DNA of 64,000 bases from Dryas octopetala (lineage: Eukaryota; Streptophyta; Magnoliopsida; Rosales; Rosaceae), in NCBI GenBank assembly GCA_963921425.1, contig OY992836.1:22051889-22115888 (forward strand), in the 5' to 3' direction. The translations under genes and the position numbers were made by a program. Position 1 is the stretch's first letter. Each line of letters starts with the position of its first letter. Under the pieces are notes generated by a model, which worked only from the letters and a program-made list of their open reading frames with translations, had not been told where the DNA came from and did not search any database. Positions 23,283 through 35,613 of the stretch are shown one piece after another.

Positions 23283-23646
23283 TGTTGAGAGTAATGTGAA
23301 GCAATGTCCCACATCAGAAAACTAGAGCTTAGCATATGTGCTTATAAGTCTTGAGCCTCTCCATCCATTGCCAATTGGTTTTGGGTTTGATGCTCTAATT
23401 CTATCATGATATCAGAGCTTGGTTATCCGCGTGCAAGGCCTAATGGCCACACGTGCTCTCACGTCACCCAATACAATTTGTTCACATGTAAGGCTCAAAA
23501 TCTCGCCACACGTGCGGGGGCGTGTTGAGAGTAATGTGGAGCAATGTCCCACGTCGAAAAACTAGAGCTTAGCATATGTGCTTATAAGTCTTGGGTCTCT
23601 CCACCCATTGCCAATTGGTTTTGAATTGAATGCTCTAATTCTATCA
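23283..23646 (+). mobile_element. TRIM mini-retrotransposon, plus orientation
   Basis: A complete LTR-internal-LTR unit. The 5' LTR is 23283-23406 and the 3' LTR 23523-23646, both 124 bp, starting TGTTGAGAGTAATG and ending TTCTATCA. The 116-bp internal domain starts with a primer-binding site TGATATCAGAGCTTGG, one mismatch from the usual methionine-tRNA site. It ends with a G-rich stretch (GCGGGGGCG). No 5-bp target duplication is seen (CATAA left, GAAAG right), consistent with rearrangement against the inverted neighbour. Non-coding. Confidence 0.88.
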
Positions 23647-25007
23647 GAAAGTTCACCCCCTATAGGACTATGCGCTCAACACTCAGCGATAGGACTATGC
23701 GCTCAGTGCATTCGGTGACTGAGAAGTTTCTCTCTAAACGTATTGAACCATCACCATATGTACATAGAATTCAGGATTGATAACCCCTTCATTTTTGGTC
23801 TAATTATTATTTTTGCTAGAATTACGGATCATGGATTAAGTAATAACTTTTTTCTAGTTTTAGTTTAACGAGTGAGGTTGATTTATACATTTTTTTTTTG
23901 CCGATAGGTCAATTTATACAATAAAAACTGCCCATACAAGGTCAATTTGAGGTTCATTCTGCTGGCAAAGCTTTTAGACAAGGATGTCATTACCAATGCA
24001 GATCGGTGATGACCTTCTGTTGCAGCTGAGGAAGAATCGATTTCTGTGTAACACTGCTTTACAATACGCGAATGGATATCCTCGTTAGCATCACATGCAA
24101 GAGAGAGAAAAAGAGGGGAGAGAGAGGAGGCAAGTCTTTCTCTTTGTCTCTCTCTTACATGTGATGCCACATCCCCTATAATGTGATGCCACATCCCCTC
24201 CCCTATAACAGGTATAGGCAAGTTATTCAGAGTGATAAAGAACAGTCAGCACATCTAGTTCTTAAAAATTAAAAATTGAAGGGCATGACATAATCTTAAA
24301 GCTCATTGAACAACAAGTGCAACATTTCCAGCTCATTGATATCTAGGAGAGCCAATCTTCCCCAGATTTAACACTTCAAGAGATCATAAATTATTTGAAA
24401 GAATAATACAACACACAAAAAGCACTTCGCATTTGATGGGCCCATAAAATAAATAGACTCGTGCCAAATTGCATAACATAGGGTATTCACAACAGAAAGT
24501 TAATAAATTAAAAGAATCATAAACATTCAGATGCAATCGAATGAATAAGCTCAAAACTAGCTCGATTTGCTTTAATGGTGGGAATATAAGGACATGGCAT
24601 TTATGAACTAGCTAAGTTCAACAATGAACTAAATTACTCAGTCAAGAAAATAAAAATAATAAAACAAAACTAATCAAGTACAAAACAACTGAACCCCTCG
24701 AAGGGCCACTCACCTCGAGCAAATATGGCACATGTTTAGCCACACCCAAGAGCAAAATCCATGGCATTATGATTTGATTTCCCTCAATAAACACACTACT
24801 ATGACCTCGGAAAATATACAACTCAAATAAATAAAAATACCTGTCCCGTCCTTGGCAGGTCCACCTTATCACATCTATTGTAAATTTGTAAAAGTCACTC
24901 ACCTAAAAAAGAGCATGAAGGGGCATTGCAAAAAGGTGAAACAAAAGGACTAGAAGTTCACATGGTTACAGAAACTCAAGTGCTCTTGCAAAGATGTTCA
25001 AGGCTTT
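23647..25007. other. Spacer downstream of eIF(iso)4G
   Basis: A 27-bp period repeat (ATAGGACTATGCGCTCA at 23662-23678 and 23689-23705) lies next to the retroelement edge. A 22-bp tandem duplication (ATGTGATGCCACATCCCCT) occupies 24159-24202. The right part, near 25007, must hold the 3' untranslated region of eIF(iso)4G. No coding exon supported. Confidence 0.5.
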
Positions 25008-28000
25008 CTAGAGTAGACTCCGGCAGGCATCAATATCAGATGCTTGTGAATCCAACACACCTTGCCCAGATGGACTAGAACTAATAACCTGAAGTGCTGC
25101 ATTGAATATAAGTTTCTGGAAGTAATCATCATCCACCTCCTTTAGGACCTCTTTCATCACCTTAAAATCCAAACCTCCAACCAAAATTAGTTTCCCCATA
25201 ACTTCACCAAAATTAGTTGGTGCTTTTGGCAGATCAATGCCAACATCACTCAGCATAGATGCATACAGCAAACATCCAGTCCTTATGTCACTAACTGTAA
25301 GAAGCTCCTTAGAAAACAAATACTCAAGAAGCTTCACAAGTGGTTCAACACAGGGTGGACTCTTCTCTAATGCAAGGGAGATAGCTTCTTTGACAACCTC
25401 AGGGTGGTAAGCTGGAGCTTTTAGCTCCTCCACGCACAGTAATGCTTCATCTAAAAGTCGGACACTGAAATATTCCTCCAGAAGGGAGACTGTTTTTTTC
25501 CTAAGTTCATCTAGTTTCAACTTTGCAGCTGGAGCTTGTGGCTTTTCAGCAGGTGGTGATTTAGATGCAGCAGGAATAGGTCTAGCAGACACAGGTACTT
25601 GAGCTACAGGCTCTGCACCAAAACCATAGTTAGATGGGCGAGCAGGAGGGGCACCACTACCCTGCAATAAGGCACTAGGCCTGCCACTTGTAAGGCCACC
25701 ACTACCCTGAGGTAACAGCCTTGGGTTCACTGATGTTGACTTTCCCATCAATGGCAACTGACCACGTCCAGCAGGCTGCATACCAGACCCATCACCCCTA
25801 GGCATTGACCGTGTCCTAGCCACCTCCCAATTGTCATTATCCATTCCAGGCATCCCAGGCATCTTCCTTGCTCCTGGCATTCCGGGCATTCCGGGCATTC
25901 CAGGCATCATACCCCCTAAACCAGGTCGGTTGTTGGGAAAGCCCCCAGGGCTTGTACTCCCTTGAGCTCCAGAAACAGGGCCACGACCACTTCTGATGCT
26001 TGCAGTAGCACCTGGACGCAATCCAAGATTTTTTTCTGCCTCTGTATGTATTTCAGTGATGGTTTTGGCTTTCACCTGCAACCAAAGTTCAAAATAAGAT
26101 GATTAAAAGTTCAAATAATACCAATATCATAGCATGCCAGTTCAATGCAAATATTACAATAACCTACCTCTTCACGCCTGGGAACCCAGTTGTTGGCACG
26201 CAAATCAATTACATTACGAACCATGAACCTCAACCTTGGAGCCAATTGAGGGTTCGTTGTCAAATCCTTCAATCGGCTGAAGTACATATCGTTTATACGG
26301 CGTGATTTCGGGCTCTCATCAAGCTGCTTACCAATAGTTTGAAAAAATTGACATATGGCCTCCACATCTTCCTCAGCAGGACAAGATCTGTCATCAGGTC
26401 CTAAGAGCTCCTGTTTCACATAACAGATAATCATGAACAAGATATTTAAAAGTATTTTCTGAATGAGTAAAGGGTTAAAGAAGAGGGAAATCCAAGACGA
26501 ACCGCAACAATGTGATGGACAATCTTTTCAGGTACCATCTTCTGCTTCAGAAGCTCTCCAATTAAACGAATGTTTCCCACAGTACGAATCTTGGCCAATC
26601 TTTCTTTATCCCTACGCTCTATCTCTTGTTCAGGGGCAGTCATCTGCCTCACTTCTTCCCTCAGTTTGTCAGCACCATCAAAAGCCTCCTGGCAGATATT
26701 CAAGAGGGCACGCTTGAAAGTGATCTCTTTTCCATCTGGTTCATCCGAGGGGAACCGGGGAAGCTTTTCATTAAGATCAAAACACAAAAGAGCATACATG
26801 GGGCAAAATGTAGGCTCCAGCACAGCCTTATCAAATATCAGTGAAATAACCCCCTAGAAATGCAAGATAAAATTGTGAGTCCAAATGAACACAGTAATAA
26901 AACAGAACCGGAAAAGCATATTACTAATAAGAAAATATCGGTAAAAGAAAAAAACAATGACCTCTAAGATATCAGCTGATGTAATGCCAGAGTCTATTAA
27001 CTGCCCTTTAAGGAGATCAAACTTTTCTGGGGTCAGCTTGTTCAGTATACTGCATAGATAGCATAAAGTAAGTAGGCATCCAACACACTGTTTTGACAGC
27101 AATTAATTTGACAGACAAAAGATCACATACGATGACCACTGGGGAAGAAAAGGTAAACCCTAGATTATATGTATTGGAACAAAAGCAGTACTGAACAAAA
27201 TCTACTAAATACACCAAGAATATTCATTTTCAACTATTATATTAATTTTAATAACTCAGGGCAGGTGACTTTGAAAAATAAATAAGTACAATTTAATAAT
27301 ACTGCAATTTATGGTCAGATTTCAGTCTACTCTAAATTTCAAAAAACTTTGCTCATTAAAATTACCAAGCAGCACAAAATGTGAACATTTATCAAAGCAG
27401 AGGCTAGTTTCCTCATTCATTATCAATTTCCAAGTTGCATTTCAATTTCAGGGTTAAACAGATAACAAAAAGGCTTTCAAGGCGCAAAGGTCATAGCAAA
27501 ACTGGCAGGCAGTAAGAAAATAATGAACAAATAATACACTATGCTGACATATCATAATATATTACCCCTTCACAGTCTTCAACACACGGTCCTTATCAGA
27601 TAGGGTACCACTTCTAGCTGACCATGGCACCTCAGCTTTGACTAAAGCGGGAGCAGGCCCTCCCTGAAATAAGGAGAAAACAGTGGTATCAGAAATAAAG
27701 GCCAGTCAACAATGCCCTTGTATGCAAGTACATAAGTAAAAAGATCACAATAGAATAGACGAGAAGAAATCTAATTTTTAGTAAGTGGTACATATTTAAC
27801 CTACAGCCATTGAATAACACATATTATACTTCAACTATCATGGATTTTCAATTATCCATTCATGAAGTTACAAAAATGAATAATTGTACGGTAAAATATA
27901 CATAACTATAATGGAAATCTTCAAAGAAATTTCAGCCAACATCACACCTACAAAATGAACATTCTTCGAAGAAAATCACAAGAGATAAGAACTCATGCAC

Positions 28001-30537
28001 CAGCTTTAACAAAACAACAAACAATGCACATAGAAAGCCCAAGGCAATCAAGATCTTCTTGGGGAATTTGGACTTCAAAACTTCCAAACAACAGATAAAA
28101 ATTGCTCAAAAGACTACATCCGCAATTTCCAATATGTTAGGCAAAGCCCAGTGCAATTGAAGTGCATGTAACTTAATCTGTATCACATGCTAAAGATTCC
28201 AGAAGCACATCACCTAAAACATATGTAACATTACAATGTATCACATTATAATAATGTAACAATACAGTCCCACTGAAATATGTAAAATTACAGTGACCAG
28301 CTTTGAAACCGTCAAAATATAAGACCAATAAGATATCAGCCTCATTACTGCTACAAATTTATTCCTCAAGTTAAAACTCAATTCAAAGATTGTTCAGTAA
28401 ACTAATTCGAAAAGCCAGACTACAGAAAAGGAAAAATATATATAAAATCATATTGTTCTTATAGTATATTACCCCTTGGTTGGAAGATATTTGTGCCCTT
28501 GCAAATTGTGGCTGATTTGCTTCCTGCTGTCTGTAATCAAATCGATGCCCAGACTCTCTATTCTCTCGGAGAGCCTCCCATGACCGTTCCTCTCCAGAGG
28601 GAGGAACTGGTGCAGAACGGCCGCGCCAATCCCGACTGTCTGGCTCAGAATAACGACCCTGAGATTGATTTGGTGGCTGAATAGGGGACTAAAATAGTCA
28701 TAAAGCACACAACCAAATATTATCAGATCAATTACTTCTAAACGGATATATCATTATCATTATAATCATCAATAAAAGGAATACAAACACTATAAATCAC
28801 AATGCAAAAGAAAGAAACTTGAAATTTATCATCAACTTCAAAACCTTGAAAATACTAGTAATATTAGCTGGAGGAAAACTCACATTGCTTTCTACACGAC
28901 CCCAGCTTTGATCATCCCCAAAAAATTCATTTTCGATTTCTTGTTTTACCTTTAGAATTTCATCAGGGACCTCAATAGCCTACAAAGAAGAGGTAAAATA
29001 ATCCAAAATTCAGTGAAGTTCGGATGAGAATGAACTATCATTTTAGTTAACCATAAGAATTAGAGAATGATACAATCTTCTGACAATTTATATAATTAAC
29101 CACACTAATACTTTTCCAATATCAAGTGGATCACAAAATGGAATACCTCTCTAAGCTGTAAGATCTGGTCTCTGGTGTACTTCACGCGCTCACGACCCTC
29201 AAACCGCGAGTCTCCAGCCTGTCGCAGAAAGAGTTTAGGGAGTTTGACCACCATATAGTTCAATGATGTAAATATGCAAAACAGACACCAAAGCTAAAGA
29301 GATCATCAATGCACTCCAAGTCCATAAGCATCAACACGATACCAATACAAATACTCAAAAGTGTTGAGTGTCTGCCACACCCATAAATATGAAAACATCC
29401 CATAGTAAAGGCGATGAATATATTCAGGACAAAATAAAAAATACAACAAATATATAATCCCTCCCCAATGAACTTCAACCTTCATTGCAGACAACCACAA
29501 GCTACGACTAGCAAAATAGCCAACTCCCAACTGTGCAGCATGGATGAATGGCTCATTTGACTGCAACCACCACAGAATCCTTTAACCAGGTGCTACAATA
29601 TTTGTAGGTCCTTTATGGGCAATCTATAACTCACTGCTCGCCCACCTAAAGCCTACATATAGCTGTTCGTCCATATTTACGGCAGGTACACACATACTAA
29701 GTGCACCGCCAAGAATTAGGACATCAACTTCTTAAAATATTTACAAGAATAGCTCTTTGTGATACAGAAAAAGATTCCATTAACTCAACAGTTGTTTTCC
29801 ATAAGCTAATACTAATAACAAAGGTAGAAATCAGGCCAATTCATTCCCAAAATCCCACAGATAAAAATCTGTAAATCAAATAAAAGAAGCAAGCTTGAAC
29901 CCAATAATTTTAGAATTAACATACCCATTTAAGCTTTGAGCCTTTAACACACAAACACACAGGGGCACAATTTCTTTTTAATGGGGGGAGGGTGGCAAAA
30001 ATCATTTAACAAATAATAGTAAGCTAAGTATCATTCAAAATTGATATAAAAATATCTAAACCACGTATTAACCCATTAAAGGACCACTTATCTCAGAGAA
30101 CGCATCCTTGGTTGCCCAAAATCCAATACAAGGAACAAAGTTAAGCTTTCTTAATATTCATCCAAATAAAATAAACCAAAGAAATTACAAATTAGAATCC
30201 ACAAGCAGTATAACAGGGAGCAAGCATCAAACAAAAAGCACATATCTTTGTAATGCAAACAAACCACAAATATAGAGACATATATAATACAAATATAGGG
30301 CGAAAGCCCAGATCCAAAGAAAGCTGGGAGATTTGAGATGTATACCTTAATAGAGAAATTAGGGGGAGCACCACCATGGGGACGCAAGAGAGGGAGATCA
30401 GAGGAAAAGGAACCAAAAGCGAAAGCAGACGATGAAGAAGACAACGGGGCAGAAGAGGAGTCGAAGCGAGGACCAAGGAGTCTACCACGACCGCCACCAG
30501 GTCTCAAGCTCAACACCGTCTGATCAGCCTGCTGCAT
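25008..30537 (-). CDS. EIF(ISO)4G1: Eukaryotic translation initiation factor isoform 4G
   Basis: Nine minus-strand coding exons give 807 residues: 30537-30346, 29218-29147, 28979-28884, 28688-28473, 27663-27566, 27049-26962, 26853-26503, 26410-26168, 26075-25008. All junctions are GT-AG with consistent phase. The start, [19 protein letters not shown], is typical of the family. The cap-protein binding motif is YTRDQIL at residues 78-84 (usual form Y-x4-L-hydrophobic; here Ile replaces Leu). The MIF4G domain spans about 222-450 ([18 protein letters not shown]...[20 protein letters not shown]...[16 protein letters not shown]) and should bind eIF4A. A Met-Pro-Gly-rich linker follows, then a C-terminal MA3 domain from about 645 ([20 protein letters not shown]). 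It forms eIF(iso)4F with eIF(iso)4E and recruits ribosomes to capped mRNA in the cytosol. Confidence 0.96.
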
Positions 30538-32400
30538 ACCTCGATCTTAATCTCCTGAAAGAATCTCCGCCGTTGGATCAAATAATAAAGACAGAAAACA
30601 ACAAAAAGACTCAGCGAAACGAGCCGCTGAATCCGATTGAATTGGATTTATAAAGAGAAGGAGATAGATTCCGAGTGTGGTTGGGTTTTCTCTCTTCTAA
30701 GGGAAATAGAAGAGAGAGCTCAGAAGAGAGAAAGAGAAAGAAGTGTCCGTGGGGCGGTGGGAAGAGGCTAAAAAAACCCTTCCTTGGTGAAGTGAGAGAG
30801 ACTGTGTGCGCGTTGGAATTGGATTGCTTCTTGTTTTTTTTTTTTTGGTCATGATTTTGGGTTTGAGTTTTTTTTTTTGGATGTCTGGGGAGTGTGATTA
30901 TCTTGTCGTCCACTTGTCGTCCCTAGGATTATGTCACGTGAGTTGCATACAATTTATTTGGATTGATGAATGTTGCCTTTGCGTTCTGTCCAAACTGCGT
31001 TGTGCACTGCGTTTTTGGGGTGCTCTCCACTTCTGTCTGGTATGATCGCCAAATTACTTAACATGATTTAAAAAAAAAAATTTACTTAACATAGCTAATA
31101 AAAAATACTTAAATATGTGCTTTTATTGAATTTCTACCTTCCCAATTTTCTAACTTTAATTCGCTTTTACCCTTATAAAAACCAAAACACACACAAATTC
31201 TCACTAAAAACGGGACTATAAAGTTTGAAAAAAAATTATAGATTAAAGAGGGATAAAAAATTAACAAGAGATAAAAGAGTAATCACACCAAACACCAATC
31301 CTAATATGCATAATCACCCTCTCATATGGCATTAAGGCAATTGGTTGTTGTGCGAAGGTTAATCTAGTGGGTGCAAATGTGCAATGGTTTTGGCTCTTTC
31401 ACTAGGTGAATTTATGCAAAAGACATTCATGAACCATCAGTGTAGTACTTTATTTTATACTTACAAATCCTGATATAAATCTAAATTATTAACAATATCA
31501 TCATTTGCTTAATAAATAAAGCAAATAAACATTAGTATAGATATATCATAAAATAATTTTTCTTTTCCGTATTAGGAGATCAAGCATTTCTAGATGATCG
31601 AGGCCCACAGTGGATGAGAAGCAAAAATCTCTCGACACAATCCTTCCTTTATATATACTAGGTACAATTTTGAACGAATCAAAATTATAAACACTTAAAA
31701 TGTCTTGAGTTAACAAATAAAATATTAACATGTGATTCAATAATAAATTAATAATCAAATATAATTTATCTAACATTGGTAATACTTTAATATATCAACT
31801 TAGTGAATCAATAGAATATCCAATAGATATTATCCAACCCATATAGCAAAAAATTGTGCCATAAAAGTGGCTACTCCAACGGATGATGTAAGTGCATCTT
31901 TTTACTGTAAATTTATCATATTCTCTTCAACGTTTTATTTGCGGTTCACTTATTTTAAATTAATAAAACTAAATAATTATGTTTTTTTTAGAGCGTCTTC
32001 TATACTTTTTTTATATTTTTTTTCAAAAATGAGGATAAGTTTAGGAAAGAAATTAAATATGAGAGAAGAGTTCTCTAATGCTAAAGTTGAAATTTCATTG
32101 GATCATATAAAATTTTAGATTTGAAAAGAGTTTAGAGAGCCTCATTCATTTAACTTGATTTAGAAAAATCCAATTTTGAAGAGATTTTAGGAATTGATTA
32201 GAGTTGTGTTTTATTTTATTTTTCCTTAAATTTAAATTTAAGGAGAGATTTTGAATGACAAATTATGTTTAAGTGCCACTTGAATGACAGTTTTCCCTAA
32301 CAATTTTCTTAATCTCCAATTATGAAAAAACGAAAGAAATTTGCCTGATCTCCAAGGAGATGATCTAAAAAAATGCTTATGTGTAGAAGCCTCTTAGAGC
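30538..32400. other. Divergent spacer between eIF(iso)4G and HSP70
   Basis: The left part holds the eIF(iso)4G leader and promoter (CT-rich on that gene's strand, about 30660-30760). The rest is A/T-rich with no coding exon, RNA gene or clear transposon edge. Confidence 0.5.
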
Positions 32401-32411
32401 ATCCACCAGCC

Positions 32412-32733
32412 CACGTGTAATCAAACCCGGCAACAACCTGCCACCTCATCAGCAATCCGCCCTTTGCTTTTGTCCACGTGGATCCCCATTTCAGGCCCCA
32501 GCGATATTCTCGAAGACACCCACCGTGACGTATACCATCGACGCACACACCAATTCCATCCAATAAAGCGATGGTACCCAAGTAATTTTGATATAATTCA
32601 GGCCCAGGTTGCCAACTTGTTTTCCCTCCCAGCCTCTAGAACCCAAAAGAACTCTCCAGTACAACCTCGTACCTCCTATTTTCTCACCGTGTCTCTCAAT
32701 TCGCCTCGAACTCTCTGTTGTTTCACTATAAAT
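32412..32733 (+). promoter_or_regulatory. HSP70 promoter: G-boxes, heat-shock element, TATA box
   Basis: Two CACGTG palindromes lie at 32412-32417 and 32475-32480. A perfect inverted heat-shock pair, TTCTCGAA, is at 32507-32514 (nTTCnnGAAn), with a weak third half-site after it. A CCAAT sequence lies near 32559. A TATA box, TATAAAT, is at 32727-32733, about 155 bases before the HSP70 start codon, giving an expected leader of roughly 125 bases. HSE and TATA together suit heat induction through HSF proteins; the G-boxes could add bZIP/bHLH input. Confidence 0.7.
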
Positions 32734-32887
32734 CCCGAGCCCCTGTACCAAACCCACCTCAGATTTCTACACAAAAAGCGCTAAAACGTTCTTTCAAGCT
32801 CTAAACCAACCGTTTTGTACTCTGCTAAAGTTTCTTATTTCTTTCTGTCCCAATTTTGTTGGTGAATTTTGAGCTTCAATTGCTTCA

Positions 32888-34843
32888 ATGGCGGCTAAGA
32901 CTGAAGGCAAGGCCATAGGCATCGACCTTGGCACCACCTACAGCTGCGTGGGGGTGTGGCAAAACGACCGCGTGGAGATCATCGCCAATGACCAAGGGAA
33001 CCGCACCACTCCATCCTACGTGGCCTTCACCGACACCGAGCGACTGATCGGCGATGCAGCCAAAAACCAAGTAGCCATGAACCCACTGAACACCGTCTTC
33101 GACGCGAAGCGTCTGATAGGCCGGAGATTCTCCGACCCATCCGTCCAAAGCGACATGAAGCTCTGGCCCTTCAAGGTGATTCCGGGTCCCGGCGACAAGC
33201 CCATGATCGTGGTGAACTACAAAGGCGAAGAGAAGCAGTTCTCAGCCGAAGAGATCTCATCAATGGTGCTGATAAAGATGAGGGAGATCGCGGAGGCTTA
33301 TTTGGGTCAGTCGATAAACAACGCTGTGGTGACTGTCCCTGCTTATTTCAACGACTCGCAAAGACAGGCCACCAAGGACGCGGGTGTGATTGCTGGGCTC
33401 AACGTCATGCGAATTATCAACGAGCCCACAGCCGCTGCTATTGCTTATGGTTTGGACAAGAAGGCTTCAAGAAAAGGTGAGCAAAACGTGCTTATTTTCG
33501 ATCTTGGCGGTGGTACTTTTGATGTTTCACTTTTGACGATTGAGGAGGGGATATTTGAGGTCAAGGCCACGGCGGGTGATACTCATCTGGGTGGTGAAGA
33601 TTTTGATAATCGAATGGTCAATCACTTTGCGGCCGAGTTCAAGAGGAAGCATAAGAAGGATATTAGTGGGAATCCTCGAGCTTTGAGAAGGTTGAGGACT
33701 GCGTGTGAGAGGGCTAAGAGGACTCTGTCTTCGACCTCTCAGACCACCATTGAGATCGATTCTTTGTACGAAGGGATTGATTTCTATGCCACCATTACGA
33801 GGGCCAGGTTCGAGGAGTTGTGTATGGATTTGTTCAGGAAGTGTATGGAGCCGGTGGAGAAGTGTTTGAGGGATGCCAAGATGGATAAGTCTCAGATTCA
33901 TGACGTGGTTTTGGTTGGTGGGTCGACGAGGATTCCCAAAGTTCAGCAACTTTTGCAGGACCTTTTCAATGGGAAGGAGCTCTGTAAGAGTATAAACCCT
34001 GATGAAGCTGTTGCTTATGGTGCTGCGGTTCAGGCTGCGATTTTGACTGGTGAAGGTGATCAGAAGGTGCAGGACTTGTTGTTGCTCGACGTCACGCCAC
34101 TTAGTCTTGGGCTTGAAACTGCCGGTGGTGTTATGACGACCTTGATTCCAAGGAACACAACCATTCCAACCAAGAAGGAGCAGATTTTCTCTACCTATTC
34201 TGATAATCAACCTGGGGTTTTGATCCAAGTGTACGAAGGAGAGCGAGCAAGAACCAAGGACAACAATCTTTTGGGGAAGTTTGAGCTCACTGGCATTCCT
34301 CCAGCTCCTAGAGGTGTACCCCAAATCAACGTGTGCTTTGATATCGACGCAAACGGCATTTTGAATGTCTCTGCTGAGGACAAGACTGCTGGGGTGAAGA
34401 ACAAGATCACGATCACCAACGACAAGGGAAGGCTGAGCAAGGAAGATATAGAGAAGATGGTGCAAGATGCAGAGAGGTACAAGGCAGAGGACGAGGACGT
34501 GAAGAAGAAGGTGGAAGCCAAGAATGCGTTGGAGAACTACGCTTACAACATGAGGAACACGGTCAAAGACGACAAGTTTGCTGGCAAATTGGATCCTTCG
34601 GAGAAGCAGAAGATCGAGAAGGCTGTAGATGAGACCATAGAGTGGTTGGAGGGGAACCAGTTGGCTGAGGTTGATGAGTTGGAAGACAAGCTCAAAGAGT
34701 TGGAGGGGATCTGCAATCCTATCATTGCTAAGATGTACCAAGGTGGTGCTGGTGGTGGTATGCCTATGGGGGGTGACATGCCCAATGGTGCTTCTACTGG
34801 CTCTGCCAGTGGACCTGGCCCAAAGATTGAAGAGGTTGATTAA
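32888..34843 (+). CDS. HSP70: Cytosolic heat shock protein 70
   Basis: A single intronless frame of 651 residues. The ATPase domain signatures are all present: [14 protein letters not shown] at 11-24, [19 protein letters not shown] from 203, and [19 protein letters not shown] from 340. The substrate-binding domain and Gly/Met-rich tail follow, and the protein ends in EEVD, the cytosolic signature that binds TPR co-chaperones. No transit peptide or ER signal. HSP70 binds unfolded segments in an ATP cycle with J-proteins. Lack of an intron, high G/C and the upstream heat-shock element suggest a heat-inducible member rather than the intron-containing constitutive form. The coding region is richer in G+C than its surroundings, as usual for plant HSP70. 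Confidence 0.98.
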   Translation: MAAKTEGKAIGIDLGTTYSCVGVWQNDRVEIIANDQGNRTTPSYVAFTDTERLIGDAAKNQVAMNPLNTVFDAKRLIGRRFSDPSVQSDMKLWPFKVIPGPGDKPMIVVNYKGEEKQFSAEEISSMVLIKMREIAEAYLGQSINNAVVTVPAYFNDSQRQATKDAGVIAGLNVMRIINEPTAAAIAYGLDKKASRKGEQNVLIFDLGGGTFDVSLLTIEEGIFEVKATAGDTHLGGEDFDNRMVNHFAAEFKRKHKKDISGNPRALRRLRTACERAKRTLSSTSQTTIEIDSLYEGIDFYATITRARFEELCMDLFRKCMEPVEKCLRDAKMDKSQIHDVVLVGGSTRIPKVQQLLQDLFNGKELCKSINPDEAVAYGAAVQAAILTGEGDQKVQDLLLLDVTPLSLGLETAGGVMTTLIPRNTTIPTKKEQIFSTYSDNQPGVLIQVYEGERARTKDNNLLGKFELTGIPPAPRGVPQINVCFDIDANGILNVSAEDKTAGVKNKITITNDKGRLSKEDIEKMVQDAERYKAEDEDVKKKVEAKNALENYAYNMRNTVKDDKFAGKLDPSEKQKIEKAVDETIEWLEGNQLAEVDELEDKLKELEGICNPIIAKMYQGGAGGGMPMGGDMPNGASTGSASGPGPKIEEVD

Positions 34844-35613
34844 GCTGCTTCAGTTTGGAAATGTGGAGTTGGGTTGCTCTGTTTTCTTTGTTTTTGTTGG
34901 GTCCGTCAGTGTATGCCCTGTTTTGGGTTTTAGCTTGTAAACATGGTTTTTTGTTTGTGTTTTAAGACTTAAAAGCTATGTCGCAGTATGTAATTCAGAG
35001 TTTCAGTTGTTTTAGTAACAAGTTTTTCTTCCTCGAAAATTAATGTGCAAACAATGTCAATGATCTAACAATGATGATAATAATGAAAGATGCTTTTGGC
35101 AATGGGCAGAGATGACAATCAATTGATAAGAAAATTATGATTCTTTTTTTTTTTTCTTTTTTTTGCTAATGAAAATTATGTTGCATTTGATGTTTCAGTT
35201 TTTATGATGATTCTAAGTTGTGTTCATCAAAATTCATCAAAACAAAAATCTAAAATCAATTATTTAAATATAATGAGAACATAATAATTAGTAAATATCC
35301 TAACTTTCCTTTGCAAATTTGAGGATTTGATTTTAAGCTCAGATGGATCATGGATGCAACATTGGTTGATTGGTTGCTAGCCATTTTGAAACTTACTTAG
35401 GAGGTGTTGGTGTGAGAAGCAGTGAATGAATTGAAGGTCAAAATCTAAGCTGGGCCTTGTTGTAGAAGTAAAGTTTGGGTTTTATGGGCCTGAATAACTA
35501 TGGCCCAATAATGAACGGAGCCCGTAGTCCACTCTCACTCCTCTTCATCCGGAAAATTATGGATAAGAAGAACTCGCTCAGGGCAGGACTTGTTGACTAT
35601 TGAGTGTTGAGCC
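34844..35613. other. Spacer between HSP70 and IF3
   Basis: HSP70 3' untranslated region, then A/T-rich sequence and the short IF3 promoter. No coding exon. Confidence 0.5.

Noticed and set aside
33527-34741. A 404-residue open frame antisense to HSP70
   Set aside because: Long antisense frames are a known by-product of HSP70 codon usage. It has no start context, splice partner or recognisable protein pattern, while the sense strand encodes a perfect HSP70.
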